A stretch of DNA of 57,186 nucleotides from Bacteroidia bacterium. GTDB lineage: Bacteria > Bacteroidota > Bacteroidia > Bacteroidales > GWF2-35-48. How positions within the stretch are numbered: position 1 is the first letter of the stretch; each line of letters starts with the position of its first letter. This document shows, one piece after another, positions 17,367-25,355 of this stretch. A program made the position numbers and the translations under genes. Where the stretch lies: contig JACREX010000106.1 of the NCBI GenBank assembly GCA_016212695.1, positions 1-57,186 of the forward strand, given 5' to 3'. The notes under the pieces were generated by a model. That model made no database searches. It was not told the origin of the DNA and worked only from the letters and a program-made list of their open reading frames with translations.

Positions 17367-18534
17367 CTTTAATCACCGCCATAGGCGATAATTCAAATTT
17401 TATTTTCACAAGGTCATTTTGAAGTTCCATAACTTCAGCAATATCTTTATACGCGGACGAAGCTTCTTCAAGATCGCTTTTGTTTCGTATAGCATGGATT
17501 ATCCCCTGCTCATTTAATTTCTTAACTTCTTCTTCAAGGACGAGGGTTTTTATTGCCTTGCTACGGCTCATCAGCCTGCCTGCCCCGTGCGAGCAGCTCA
17601 TAAAACTCTCCGGGTTTCCCAGTCCTTCCACGATATACGATTTTGTTCCCTGGCTTCCGGGTATAATGCCTGTTTCACCTTCCTTTGCCGATGTGGCCCC
17701 TTTGCGGTGAACCAGCACTTTTTCTCCGAAATGCTTTTCCCATGCAGCGTAATTGTGCGCAATATTTATCATCGGTTCAAAAGCGACAGCAGAGAAATTA
17801 TTTTTAAAAATTTCCACTATCCGCTGCATCATCAGCGACCTGCTGGCAAAAGCAAAATCAACGCAATATTTCATTTCATTATAGTATTGCCTTGCTTCAT
17901 CGGTTTCAAACGGAAGAAAAGCCAGGTCGGCTTTCGGGTTAATTGAAGAATACCATAACGCATTTAATTTTTTCGCTCGATTATTATAATGTTCGGCCAC
18001 TTTTAACCCGATGTTGCGGCTGCCAGAATGTATCATGATCCAGACAAAACCATTTGAATCTTTTTGTATTTCGATAAAGTGATTTCCGCCGCCCAGTGTT
18101 CCGATTTGTTTAAGAGCTGAACCATATTGCTGCTTCACAATACGGAGTTCATCAACAGGGTGGCCCTGCGGCATCAGGTTTTCGTCCTGTCGATTCTTGT
18201 GATGGTTAAAACCAAGCGGAACCGCTTCGCGTATCTGCGACAGGATAATTTTTATTTTGTTTACAGGAAATTCATCATGATGTAAATCGGTTTGCACGGC
18301 GCACATTCCGCAGCCGATATCCACGCCCACAGCATTAGGGATTATCGCTCCTCTTGCAGCAAACACGCCGCCTATGGGCATCCCGTATCCTGAATGTGCG
18401 TCGGGCATAAGGCATACATGCCTGAAAACAAACGGTAAATTTGCAAGGTTCATGGCCTGGTTCAGCGCAGTCTCTTCAACCTGATCCAACCACATTTTTA
18501 CAGGAAGCTTTTCGGTGGCGATAACTTGTTGCAT
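17362..18534 (-). CDS. rtcB: RNA-splicing ligase RtcB
   Basis: RtcB joins 2',3'-cyclic phosphate or 3'-phosphate RNA ends to 5'-OH ends using GTP and manganese. Visible landmarks: metal ligands in VDIGCGM (Asp 72, Cys 75), GGGNHFIEIQ (148-157), HSGSRNIG (169-176), HRKGAT (276-281) and the guanylation site HGAGR (His 316). Length 390 aa is close to the bacterial norm. No archease or RtcR-like regulator is adjacent; instead the gene lies 12 bases after the DNA methyltransferase in the same direction, suggesting co-transcription. The stop lies inside a heptad array. Role could be tRNA repair or stress RNA repair. Confidence 0.95.
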   Translation of the reverse strand: MQQVIATEKLPVKMWLDQVEETALNQAMNLANLPFVFRHVCLMPDAHSGYGMPIGGVFAARGAIIPNAVGVDIGCGMCAVQTDLHHDEFPVNKIKIILSQIREAVPLGFNHHKNRQDENLMPQGHPVDELRIVKQQYGSALKQIGTLGGGNHFIEIQKDSNGFVWIMIHSGSRNIGLKVAEHYNNRAKKLNALWYSSINPKADLAFLPFETDEARQYYNEMKYCVDFAFASRSLMMQRIVEIFKNNFSAVAFEPMINIAHNYAAWEKHFGEKVLVHRKGATSAKEGETGIIPGSQGTKSYIVEGLGNPESFMSCSHGAGRLMSRSKAIKTLVLEEEVKKLNEQGIIHAIRNKSDLEEASSAYKDIAEVMELQNDLVKIKFELSPMAVIKG

Positions 18535-18546
18535 TGTGTGCGATGG

Positions 18547-21114
18547 TTAAAATTCGAGTTTCAATTGATTTTCGTCCTCCTTCTTTCTAATAGTTTGCTT
18601 TAATCCGAGATTAACTATTTCTTCAATCAATAATTCATTTCTTTTATTATTCCATGCTTTGTATAGTTCTTCAAACAATATAAATTTCCAATTATCCCCA
18701 TCGTATCTCTCATAAAACATCGGAGTTTTCATTTTTCTTTCAAATTGCCTGAATCTATCCGCAGGAAAAAGCATTATCTTTGGAACCTCCTTATCAATAT
18801 TTGAACCGCGTTGTAACGCGCTGGTCATTGATGTTGTGGATTCCACTTCAACGACATATTCGATTTTATCGTTCTTTATCCAAAGAATGTCTATATCATC
18901 TACAACATCTATGTTTCGGGCATTTTTTATGTGAACAAGGTTGGGATAATCCATATAATCTTTTAAAATCTCTTTTTTCACCAAAGGCGAATCTATTTTA
19001 TGCGACTGTTCAACTTTACCGATATAAATCTTATAACCCATTTTTTTACCAATCTCAGCTAATAAAGCCATAATCGTCGTATGTTCTTTTTCAACAATAC
19101 CCGGCCTGAAATTGGGTTTAATCATCCAATCCCCTTCTGACACGGGGCGCGCATAATCTTCAAGCGAATTTTTTATATTCGACTGGTCTGATGTCAGGGA
19201 ATTAGGAAAGGCCATACTTACAGCTTCCCATATATCCGTAAAAGTTACCCGCCCTTTGGATTGTAATTGTCTTAACACAGTTTGTTCAACACGCTCGGAT
19301 AACGGTATCTTCTCTAAATGTGGCACGAAATTAGGTTTTACAAACCACCAGAGTTTGCCGGTGCTGCCTCCAAGTTTGCCTTCGACAAGACAGAACTCAT
19401 TGCCAAGATGCTTTTTTAAAACAGCTTCGGAATCCAAACCGGTTTCGAGTTCTGAGAAGAATCCCTGCTTTGTTAATTCAGGGTCAATAGCGTTGATGAT
19501 TATTGTATAAGGAGTCGGTTCGCCTCTTTCTGCCAGGATTTTTGTTGTAGTGTTAACAACAATTTTTTCAAAACGGAACTCATCAATTAATACAGGTTTA
19601 AAACCTTCTTTTCCAAAATCAGGTTTATAAAACCTCAAATAAAAATCCCCCTGCGCCGAACCAAATGGTTGTAATAAAGATTTAGGAGAAGAATGAGCTA
19701 AATCCTGGTGGTGTATTTTTTGCAATTCAAAACCGGCAAGCACACCTGTCCTTATGGTTGCATTTCTAACCTTAAATGTTGGATTGTGGAATGTCATTGT
19801 TAAAAATTTATCCGGTTTTAAAACATCATACATTCCTTTAAAACTGTTTTGTAAGAGAGATGTATAAACCGTAAAATCTTTATTTTGCTTATCGTTTTGA
19901 ATAATTTCTTTACTATTTACATTTTCAAGATAATTATCATCCAGTTTAAGCCATGCCACCCACATATAGGATAATTCACCATATTGAATAGATGATCCAT
20001 AAGGCGGGTCAGTAAATATATAATCAAAACAACCGGCATCGCCATACTTTTTATTCATTTTATTCATCAATTCAAGGCAATCTCCATTATATATAAATAC
20101 ATCAGCTTTTCCTTCTATTACTTCTTCAAACTTTCTGGCAAACTTTTTATTTTCATAATATTTATTTGATTCTTCCTTTGCTTTTAACAAACCTTGTTTT
20201 CCTATTATGGAACTTTCAAATTTGTTCCAAACATTTTGCTCCATAAATTCCGGAGCACACCAATAACTGTGCATTGTCCATGCAGAACTCATAGGTCGGG
20301 TAGGTCTCACGGGTGTCATTCTGCTGCAAAGATGAACCATCGAGGAAAAACCGATTTTTAAAAATTCTTTTAATTCTTTATTACCTTCTTTTTCTATCTC
20401 CTCTATTAAAATAGCAAGTGCATATAAATTTCTTTTTGTAAATAAATCATCAATAGATTCAGACTGTTCTTTTTTCATAAATGGATTTCCGTGTTTTTCC
20501 TTGAATGGATTTCCATTGATATGATAAAGAGGATTTTTCGGATACCACTCATTTATATTATGCTTTTCAATTTTCTGTAAAATTGTTTTGTCATAATTAT
20601 TTAAGCGGTTTGTTCCTGTTTTTGAATCTCCACAAAGAGGACATGAGGCGTACCTGATATCAATACATTTTCCATCATTCCAAATCGCTACATCAAATGG
20701 GAATTCATGTTTGCATTTTCGGCATTGGGTTTTGTATAAATTATTTATTTTAGTTTTTATTTTTTTTTCGATTTTTTTATATGCTTCATGCAGTTTTGTA
20801 AGGTTAACGGGTTTTATAGTCAAACGGGTTATTTCGCTTGCAATAGGATTCAAATCGGAGATAATAACTTTTCTGCCTTTTCTAAGGGCTTCCATTGCAG
20901 TAACCCCGCTGCCGCCGAACGGGTCGTAAACAATTCCGTTTTCCGGGCAATAATTTTCAATAAATTTTCCAACTACATTCCATGTCTTTCGAGACCAGTA
21001 CTTATGAAAATTATACATTGGAGTGTGGGCTTCCGGAGGAATCTGCCTGTTTAAATGAACGGGAGTATTATCAGCTTCGGATATTTTTTTCTCGAATTCT
21101 TTTTTATTCTTCAT
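18547..21114 (-). CDS. DNA methyltransferase with zinc finger and C-terminal nuclease-like domain (855 aa)
   Basis: An N6-adenine or N4-cytosine type DNA methyltransferase: SAM-binding DPFGGSGVTAMEA (residues 64-76) precedes the catalytic motif FTDPPYG (366-372), an alpha-like motif order. A Cys4 zinc finger (Cys 130, 133, 157, 160) sits between them, with the target-recognition region around 170-330. After about residue 530 come a winged-helix-like stretch (VTFTDIWEAVSMAFP) and a last domain with DIDILW (740-745) and EYVVEVESTTSM (752-763), a pattern I associate with PD-(D/E)xK-like domains; the usual Lys of ExK is Glu here. This suggests a one-protein restriction-modification or methyl-dependent defence enzyme. 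It follows the RadC-like gene by 1 base. Confidence 0.8.
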   Translation of the reverse strand: MKNKKEFEKKISEADNTPVHLNRQIPPEAHTPMYNFHKYWSRKTWNVVGKFIENYCPENGIVYDPFGGSGVTAMEALRKGRKVIISDLNPIASEITRLTIKPVNLTKLHEAYKKIEKKIKTKINNLYKTQCRKCKHEFPFDVAIWNDGKCIDIRYASCPLCGDSKTGTNRLNNYDKTILQKIEKHNINEWYPKNPLYHINGNPFKEKHGNPFMKKEQSESIDDLFTKRNLYALAILIEEIEKEGNKELKEFLKIGFSSMVHLCSRMTPVRPTRPMSSAWTMHSYWCAPEFMEQNVWNKFESSIIGKQGLLKAKEESNKYYENKKFARKFEEVIEGKADVFIYNGDCLELMNKMNKKYGDAGCFDYIFTDPPYGSSIQYGELSYMWVAWLKLDDNYLENVNSKEIIQNDKQNKDFTVYTSLLQNSFKGMYDVLKPDKFLTMTFHNPTFKVRNATIRTGVLAGFELQKIHHQDLAHSSPKSLLQPFGSAQGDFYLRFYKPDFGKEGFKPVLIDEFRFEKIVVNTTTKILAERGEPTPYTIIINAIDPELTKQGFFSELETGLDSEAVLKKHLGNEFCLVEGKLGGSTGKLWWFVKPNFVPHLEKIPLSERVEQTVLRQLQSKGRVTFTDIWEAVSMAFPNSLTSDQSNIKNSLEDYARPVSEGDWMIKPNFRPGIVEKEHTTIMALLAEIGKKMGYKIYIGKVEQSHKIDSPLVKKEILKDYMDYPNLVHIKNARNIDVVDDIDILWIKNDKIEYVVEVESTTSMTSALQRGSNIDKEVPKIMLFPADRFRQFERKMKTPMFYERYDGDNWKFILFEELYKAWNNKRNELLIEEIVNLGLKQTIRKKEDENQLKLEF

Positions 21115-21115
21115 A

Positions 21116-21403
21116 TTACTGAGCTTCTATATGTCTTATAACGCGTGAGACTAATTCGTAAAAAGCTGCAATCTGCGTGGCTTTAGTAGGCCCTATACCT
21201 TCAATTTCCATCAGTTCGCTCATCTTGTGTCCCATAATATTTGTTATGCTGCCAAATTTATCCAGCATCTCTTGTGCTACTTCCACTGCTGTTTTATTTT
21301 TTGTGCCTGTGTTTAAAAGAATAGCAAACAGTTCAGCGTTAGTGCAGGTATTGGCGCCTTGTCTTCTTAATTTTCCTCCGGGATGATTAAATGAATCATT
21401 CAT
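21116..21403 (-). CDS. RadC-type helix-hairpin-helix protein lacking the JAB/MPN domain (95 aa)
   Basis: The product matches only the N-terminal UPF0758 part of RadC: LRRQGANTCTNAELFAILL, then TKNKTAVEVAQEMLDKFG, and the helix-hairpin-helix EIEGIGPTKATQIAAF. Full RadC proteins continue for about 125 residues with a JAB metalloprotease-like domain (HxH...D); here the protein stops, and the methyltransferase ATG begins 1 base later. The tight coupling suggests the short form is a functional DNA-binding partner of the methyltransferase rather than a random fragment, although loss of the second half by deletion is possible. Confidence 0.75.
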   Translation of the reverse strand: MNDSFNHPGGKLRRQGANTCTNAELFAILLNTGTKNKTAVEVAQEMLDKFGSITNIMGHKMSELMEIEGIGPTKATQIAAFYELVSRVIRHIEAQ

Positions 21404-21489
21404 TTTCTAAAATTTTTCTAAAAATAGAAATTAATTTTTATAAAAAAGACAGAGTGGCAAAAAAAGCAGGAGTGTTGGGCAGTATTGAT

Positions 21490-22887
21490 TTATTCTATTA
21501 TTAATTTCCCAGCCTTTTCTATTCCTCGTTGTGTTTTTAATTTGTATAAATACATTCCATTTGATAATGCATCTCTCTGAATTATTATTTGTCGTTCTGA
21601 AGATGGTTTTATTGTCCTGACTAATCTGCCTATCAAAGTGTAAATGTCAACCTGAACGATATCCGGGCATTCCATACAAAGATTTATTTGTGCATAATTG
21701 TTAAACGGGTTTGGTTTTATTGTTATCGAACAATCTGTTGAAGTTGTTTCTTTTATTCCGGTTGTCATGTCTGCACGCCAGATTTGGCCGCCATCCGTAT
21801 AATTAGGTCCGCCAAAATACTGGTAGTTTCCAAAACCAATCGTTATTGCATTTTTTCCATTATTGTTTGAATTGCCAAAACCATTTGTATTTGATTGAAT
21901 AAAGTTTAAACCGTCATCTGACCTCCAAATCGGCGTTCCTGTGGAAAATGATGTATTGGTATATGCGGTTAGCCACAGTTTCCCAAAAGAAGTACGCAGG
22001 CTCCGTAATTCGCTAACCGAATTACCTTCTCCAAAAGCATTACCGGTAATCTGTTCCCAACTGACGCCATTCCCGCTTCTCCATAGCTGACCACCCAGGT
22101 TATTTGTTGTAGTAATATAAAAAGTGTCGTTAAATACAGCTAATGACGATAGAACAAAATTGTTTACATCAGAGAACCCGTTCCCCACATTTGGATTTTT
22201 TGTGAAATTTATTCCATTTGTTGATTGCCAAAGCTGACCTATACCATCTGTGCCAAAATAGATGGTATCGCCCCAAACATAAAAGTAGGAAGCAATGGTT
22301 ACATTAGAATCAATAGTTGCAAAATCAACAAGTAAGTCCCACTGAAGTGAATCCGTATTTGTGTATGGCGTTCTCCAGACCTGAGCCGGGGTAACTCCGC
22401 CATGTGAAATACCGCCTGCATACAAATAGGGTATTGTATCGCCTGTTCCCTGAAATAATACCATGTGAGGCGTAGCGCCATATAAACCTGTGTTGCCAAA
22501 TCCTCTCTTCGATATTTGTATCCAATTCTGGCCATCATGAGAGCGAAATATTGCCAAACCATTAGGGCCTCCTGTTCCGCACCAAATATAGCCTCCATTC
22601 AATGTTGTAGTACCAAATGAATGAATACTTTTATCTCCGTTTACCGGCGGAGTGACATTGATCCATGTTCCGGCATCTCCTGAAGCGGACCGGTATAATT
22701 TTGCCAATCCCGCGCCTAACGGAGAAGTTGAGGCATAAATATACCCGTTATAAACTTCCATTTCGGGAACAGTATTCTGAGTAGGAAAACCAAATCCATC
22801 GCCAACAATTTGTATCCAATTGTCTGCTTGTCCATATAAGAATAATGAAAGTGAAATCAATATGATTAGCGGCATTATTGTTTTCAT
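21490..22887 (-). CDS. Secreted beta-propeller-like protein with T9SS sorting domain (465 aa)
   Basis: A signal peptide (LIILISLSLFLYGQ) leads into repeated units of about 50 residues with the patterns GxxLWRSxNGxxWEQI and GFGNxN (for example IFRSHDGQNWIQISKRGFG, LWQSTNGINFTKNPN, LWRSGNGVSWEQITG, IWRSDDGLNFIQSN), as in sialidase/BNR-like propellers. The last 75 residues (CSITIKPNPFNNYAQINL ... LSNGMYLYKL) are a T9SS type A sorting domain. No enzymatic residues can be assigned; a carbohydrate-binding or structural surface role is likely. It has its own -7 box at 22916. Confidence 0.8.
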   Translation of the reverse strand: MKTIMPLIILISLSLFLYGQADNWIQIVGDGFGFPTQNTVPEMEVYNGYIYASTSPLGAGLAKLYRSASGDAGTWINVTPPVNGDKSIHSFGTTTLNGGYIWCGTGGPNGLAIFRSHDGQNWIQISKRGFGNTGLYGATPHMVLFQGTGDTIPYLYAGGISHGGVTPAQVWRTPYTNTDSLQWDLLVDFATIDSNVTIASYFYVWGDTIYFGTDGIGQLWQSTNGINFTKNPNVGNGFSDVNNFVLSSLAVFNDTFYITTTNNLGGQLWRSGNGVSWEQITGNAFGEGNSVSELRSLRTSFGKLWLTAYTNTSFSTGTPIWRSDDGLNFIQSNTNGFGNSNNNGKNAITIGFGNYQYFGGPNYTDGGQIWRADMTTGIKETTSTDCSITIKPNPFNNYAQINLCMECPDIVQVDIYTLIGRLVRTIKPSSERQIIIQRDALSNGMYLYKLKTQRGIEKAGKLIIE

Positions 22888-22915
22888 AAATTTACTATTT
22901 ATTTTGAAGTTTATA

Positions 22916-22923
22916 CAAAGTTA
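22916..22923 (-). promoter_or_regulatory. Candidate -7 box (TAACTTTG) for the propeller-like T9SS gene
   Basis: TAACTTTG on the minus strand matches TAnnTTTG and lies 28 bases before ATG 22887, within the 43-base gap after the VOC gene. No -33 TTTG at the expected distance. Confidence 0.4.
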
Positions 22924-22930
22924 TAATATT

Positions 22931-23398
22931 TTATTTCCGTATTTGTTTTTTATTTTTCCAATTTTGCAGTTCAATTATATTTCCGTCAATGTCTCTTGCA
23001 TAAACGAAAATAATAATACCTGCATCTTTGATTTCTGTTTCTGCAATTTCACCCACTTGTGTTCCTCCATGTATTAAAATTTTGTTTAATATATCCCGGA
23101 CATTGTCTACCTTAAATGCAATATGGCCAAAACCTTTTCGGTTTGCCAGTGCTTTTTGATTTTCTTCATTTTTATCATATTGAAAAATTTCAAGTGTCGG
23201 CAAGTTTTCTTCATAACCGGGAAGTATTAAATGGATTCCTGTAATATGAGCGTTATGAATTGAAGCAGCACGGTCTAACCAGTCGCCACACAAGTCTCTT
23301 TCCGGATAAAGCGGTTTGCAATTAAATACTTTCATGTAGAAATCGGCAAGCTTTTTCCAGTCGTCGGTTACAATATTAATATGAACAAATTTTATCAT
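22931..23398 (-). CDS. VOC (glyoxalase/bleomycin-resistance/dioxygenase superfamily) protein (155 aa)
   Basis: The start FVHINIVTDDWKKLADFY and the second-half motif KGFGHIAFKVDNV, followed by FVYARDIDGNIIELQNW, are the paired beta-alpha-beta-beta-beta modules of the VOC fold. His 6, His about 113 and Glu about 144 are placed as metal ligands. The N-terminal half also has an Asp/Arg-rich loop (ERDLCGDWLDRAAS) seen in glyoxalase-like members. Substrate cannot be told. It lies 31 bases after the C25-like protease gene and before the propeller-like gene; this looks positional rather than functional. Confidence 0.85.
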   Translation of the reverse strand: MIKFVHINIVTDDWKKLADFYMKVFNCKPLYPERDLCGDWLDRAASIHNAHITGIHLILPGYEENLPTLEIFQYDKNEENQKALANRKGFGHIAFKVDNVRDILNKILIHGGTQVGEIAETEIKDAGIIIFVYARDIDGNIIELQNWKNKKQIRK

Positions 23399-23429
23399 AG
23401 TTTGGTCCTTATTTCATATCTCATATTTA

Positions 23430-25325
23430 CTATTCAATCACAAATTTACCATATCCTGTTATTCCATTATTATTTTGCAGTTGATAAAAGTATAATCCGC
23501 TGTTAAGCCCTGTATTATCAATCCGCACAGCATTATTTTTAATTTCATTTACTGTGCGTACAATTTGACCCTTTGCATCATAAATAGTTAATGTATGATT
23601 TTTATTTCCCGGATTTGAGAACTGAAACATAATAAAATTTTTCGAAGGATTCGGATACACTTTAATATTTTGAATTGTATTCTGAAGATGAGCAGTACCT
23701 GTATTTATAAACGTGATGCGGAATTTCATAGTATAGTTAATTGCCGAGTACATGTCGTTGGGTATATCCACTTCAATATGCAAAATCGTTTTACCGTCGA
23801 AATGCTCCACTGCATGAATTACCAAGTCGTAGGCGCCGGAAGCGCTGATGACTTCAAAATCCGTAACATCGCCGCAAAAGCCCGGAAGTTCCACAGGGGC
23901 ATATATCCGTGTATTTCCATAATGAAACTTTTCCCATACCGGAAAGTATGTATCATAAGCATCAGGCTTTTTGAACGAGAGGTTAATGTTAAGCGTGGCG
24001 GGTGTTACCGAATCAATAACGGTCTTTGTAATATTCAATGAATCGGAATGATTGCTTGCATAGGGGTCGAAAAGCGGGTCGCCGAAATAGATCCTGTTTG
24101 CTTTTCCGCCCAGCATGTAACATGCGCCGGACCAGTCGTTCGGATTGAAGGAACCGGACGAGAGCACATCGCAGCCATACCCGTATTCTCCATGAGTGTA
24201 GAGTTTGAGGTTGGGCCTGTTGCCGAGGAAACCCATCACCACGCCGTCGTTCGACCTCTTGTGAATATCGCCGAGAGGTTCGTGATAAAGAAACGCGTTA
24301 TAAACATCCTCGCCCTGGTCATTGGCATTATTAGCGCCGCATGGAGCAAAATAACCTGTTATACCGGTTTTAAGAATAGATAGCGCAAAGCTGAACGTAT
24401 CGCTCATAGTATAGAATTCCGTGTAACCATTGGTTTCGCCGAATGTGGCTGCAATATCGCCTTCGACCATAACGGTTTTCGGTTCGCCGGAGTGGCAGGC
24501 GCCATTGAAAGCAACAGCCGGATAAAGATTCAAAGCGCTGATGTCATAACTTGTCAGACCAACTCTTGCATAAGCTGTATCTTCAATTTTTGTCGAGTCA
24601 AAATTCCATACCGGCGGGTTGGGATTCGTGTTTCCCCCTTCAAAAAGCCATAGCATATGCGGGTCTCCGTTGTGCCCGATATCCAGTATTTTTTTGTTCA
24701 GCATATAGTTTGTGTTTGATAAGAAAAAATTCAGACCAGAACCGGAATCGCTTGTTTCCATGTATATGTTTGAATACGACGGGGGGTTGAGAAATTTCAT
24801 ATAGTCGCCTGTAGAAGTGTAAACAAAATTAATTGAAGATGCTGCATATCCCCCGATGTTCAACGGATAATTCTGTATGTTTTGCGATTCGGCATAAATA
24901 ATATTATTTACAAAAACAAGCGCATCCTGGGCAGTAGCTCCTGTAATAAATCCGTATGAGAAATCGCTGAACGGGTCATCGTCGAGATTGGCGCTCATCA
25001 TCAGGAACTGCCTGATAAAATTGATATGCAGTTCTATGGGTTTTACCACTACGGCAACATATCTCGGGGCAACATTTATCAAGACCGGAAGTATTGCATT
25101 TACATTGGCCGGATCAAATTGTATCACTTGCGCGCTGCGGTAATCGCTGAGCGCCTGAACCGCCTGATAGTACGCGTCGGTAGTGTCGCTCACAGAAGTG
25201 AGAATAACATAGGTTCCAGATGTTTGCGCATTCGCTTTACTTATTAAAAAGAAAGAACAAAAGGTTGCAAAAATGATACCTGCTTTTTTCCCCGATAATA
25301 ACAGGAATTTAATTTTATTGAACAT
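23430..25325 (-). CDS. C25-like (gingipain-type) cysteine peptidase with T9SS sorting domain (631 aa)
   Basis: A signal peptide (IIFATFCSFFLISKANA) precedes a caspase-fold domain. KKILDIGHNGDPHMLW (His about 223) and AVAFNGACHSGEPKTV (Cys about 281) stand in the order and spacing of the His/Cys dyad of clan CD peptidases such as C25. A beta-sandwich region (about 430-545) follows, then a T9SS sorting domain (IKVYPNPSKNFIMFQF ... LNSGLYFYQL). It would be a secreted protease or a divergent relative. The ATG at 25325 is preceded by a strong AGGAGGG ribosome site, unusual for this phylum. It lies 30 bases after the first SpoIIE phosphatase gene, so the two are probably co-transcribed. Confidence 0.75.
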   Translation of the reverse strand: MFNKIKFLLLSGKKAGIIFATFCSFFLISKANAQTSGTYVILTSVSDTTDAYYQAVQALSDYRSAQVIQFDPANVNAILPVLINVAPRYVAVVVKPIELHINFIRQFLMMSANLDDDPFSDFSYGFITGATAQDALVFVNNIIYAESQNIQNYPLNIGGYAASSINFVYTSTGDYMKFLNPPSYSNIYMETSDSGSGLNFFLSNTNYMLNKKILDIGHNGDPHMLWLFEGGNTNPNPPVWNFDSTKIEDTAYARVGLTSYDISALNLYPAVAFNGACHSGEPKTVMVEGDIAATFGETNGYTEFYTMSDTFSFALSILKTGITGYFAPCGANNANDQGEDVYNAFLYHEPLGDIHKRSNDGVVMGFLGNRPNLKLYTHGEYGYGCDVLSSGSFNPNDWSGACYMLGGKANRIYFGDPLFDPYASNHSDSLNITKTVIDSVTPATLNINLSFKKPDAYDTYFPVWEKFHYGNTRIYAPVELPGFCGDVTDFEVISASGAYDLVIHAVEHFDGKTILHIEVDIPNDMYSAINYTMKFRITFINTGTAHLQNTIQNIKVYPNPSKNFIMFQFSNPGNKNHTLTIYDAKGQIVRTVNEIKNNAVRIDNTGLNSGLYFYQLQNNNGITGYGKFVIE

Positions 25326-25331
25326 ATTTTT

Positions 25332-25338
25332 CCCTCCT
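25332..25338 (-). promoter_or_regulatory. Strong Shine-Dalgarno site (AGGAGGG)
   Basis: AGGAGGG ends 6 bases before the ATG at 25325. Bacteroidota genes usually lack strong Shine-Dalgarno sites, and the other starts in this window do too, so this one fixes the start and suggests high or independent translation of the peptidase gene. Confidence 0.7.
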
Positions 25339-25355
25339 ATAATTTTTGTTAAAAC

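Noticed and set aside
19640-19690. FGSAQGDFYL segment of the DNA methyltransferase as another translated repeat
   Set aside because: The DNA (ccctgcgccgaacc) is not self-complementary and has no second copy in the window; the residues fit a natural loop before the last methyltransferase strand.
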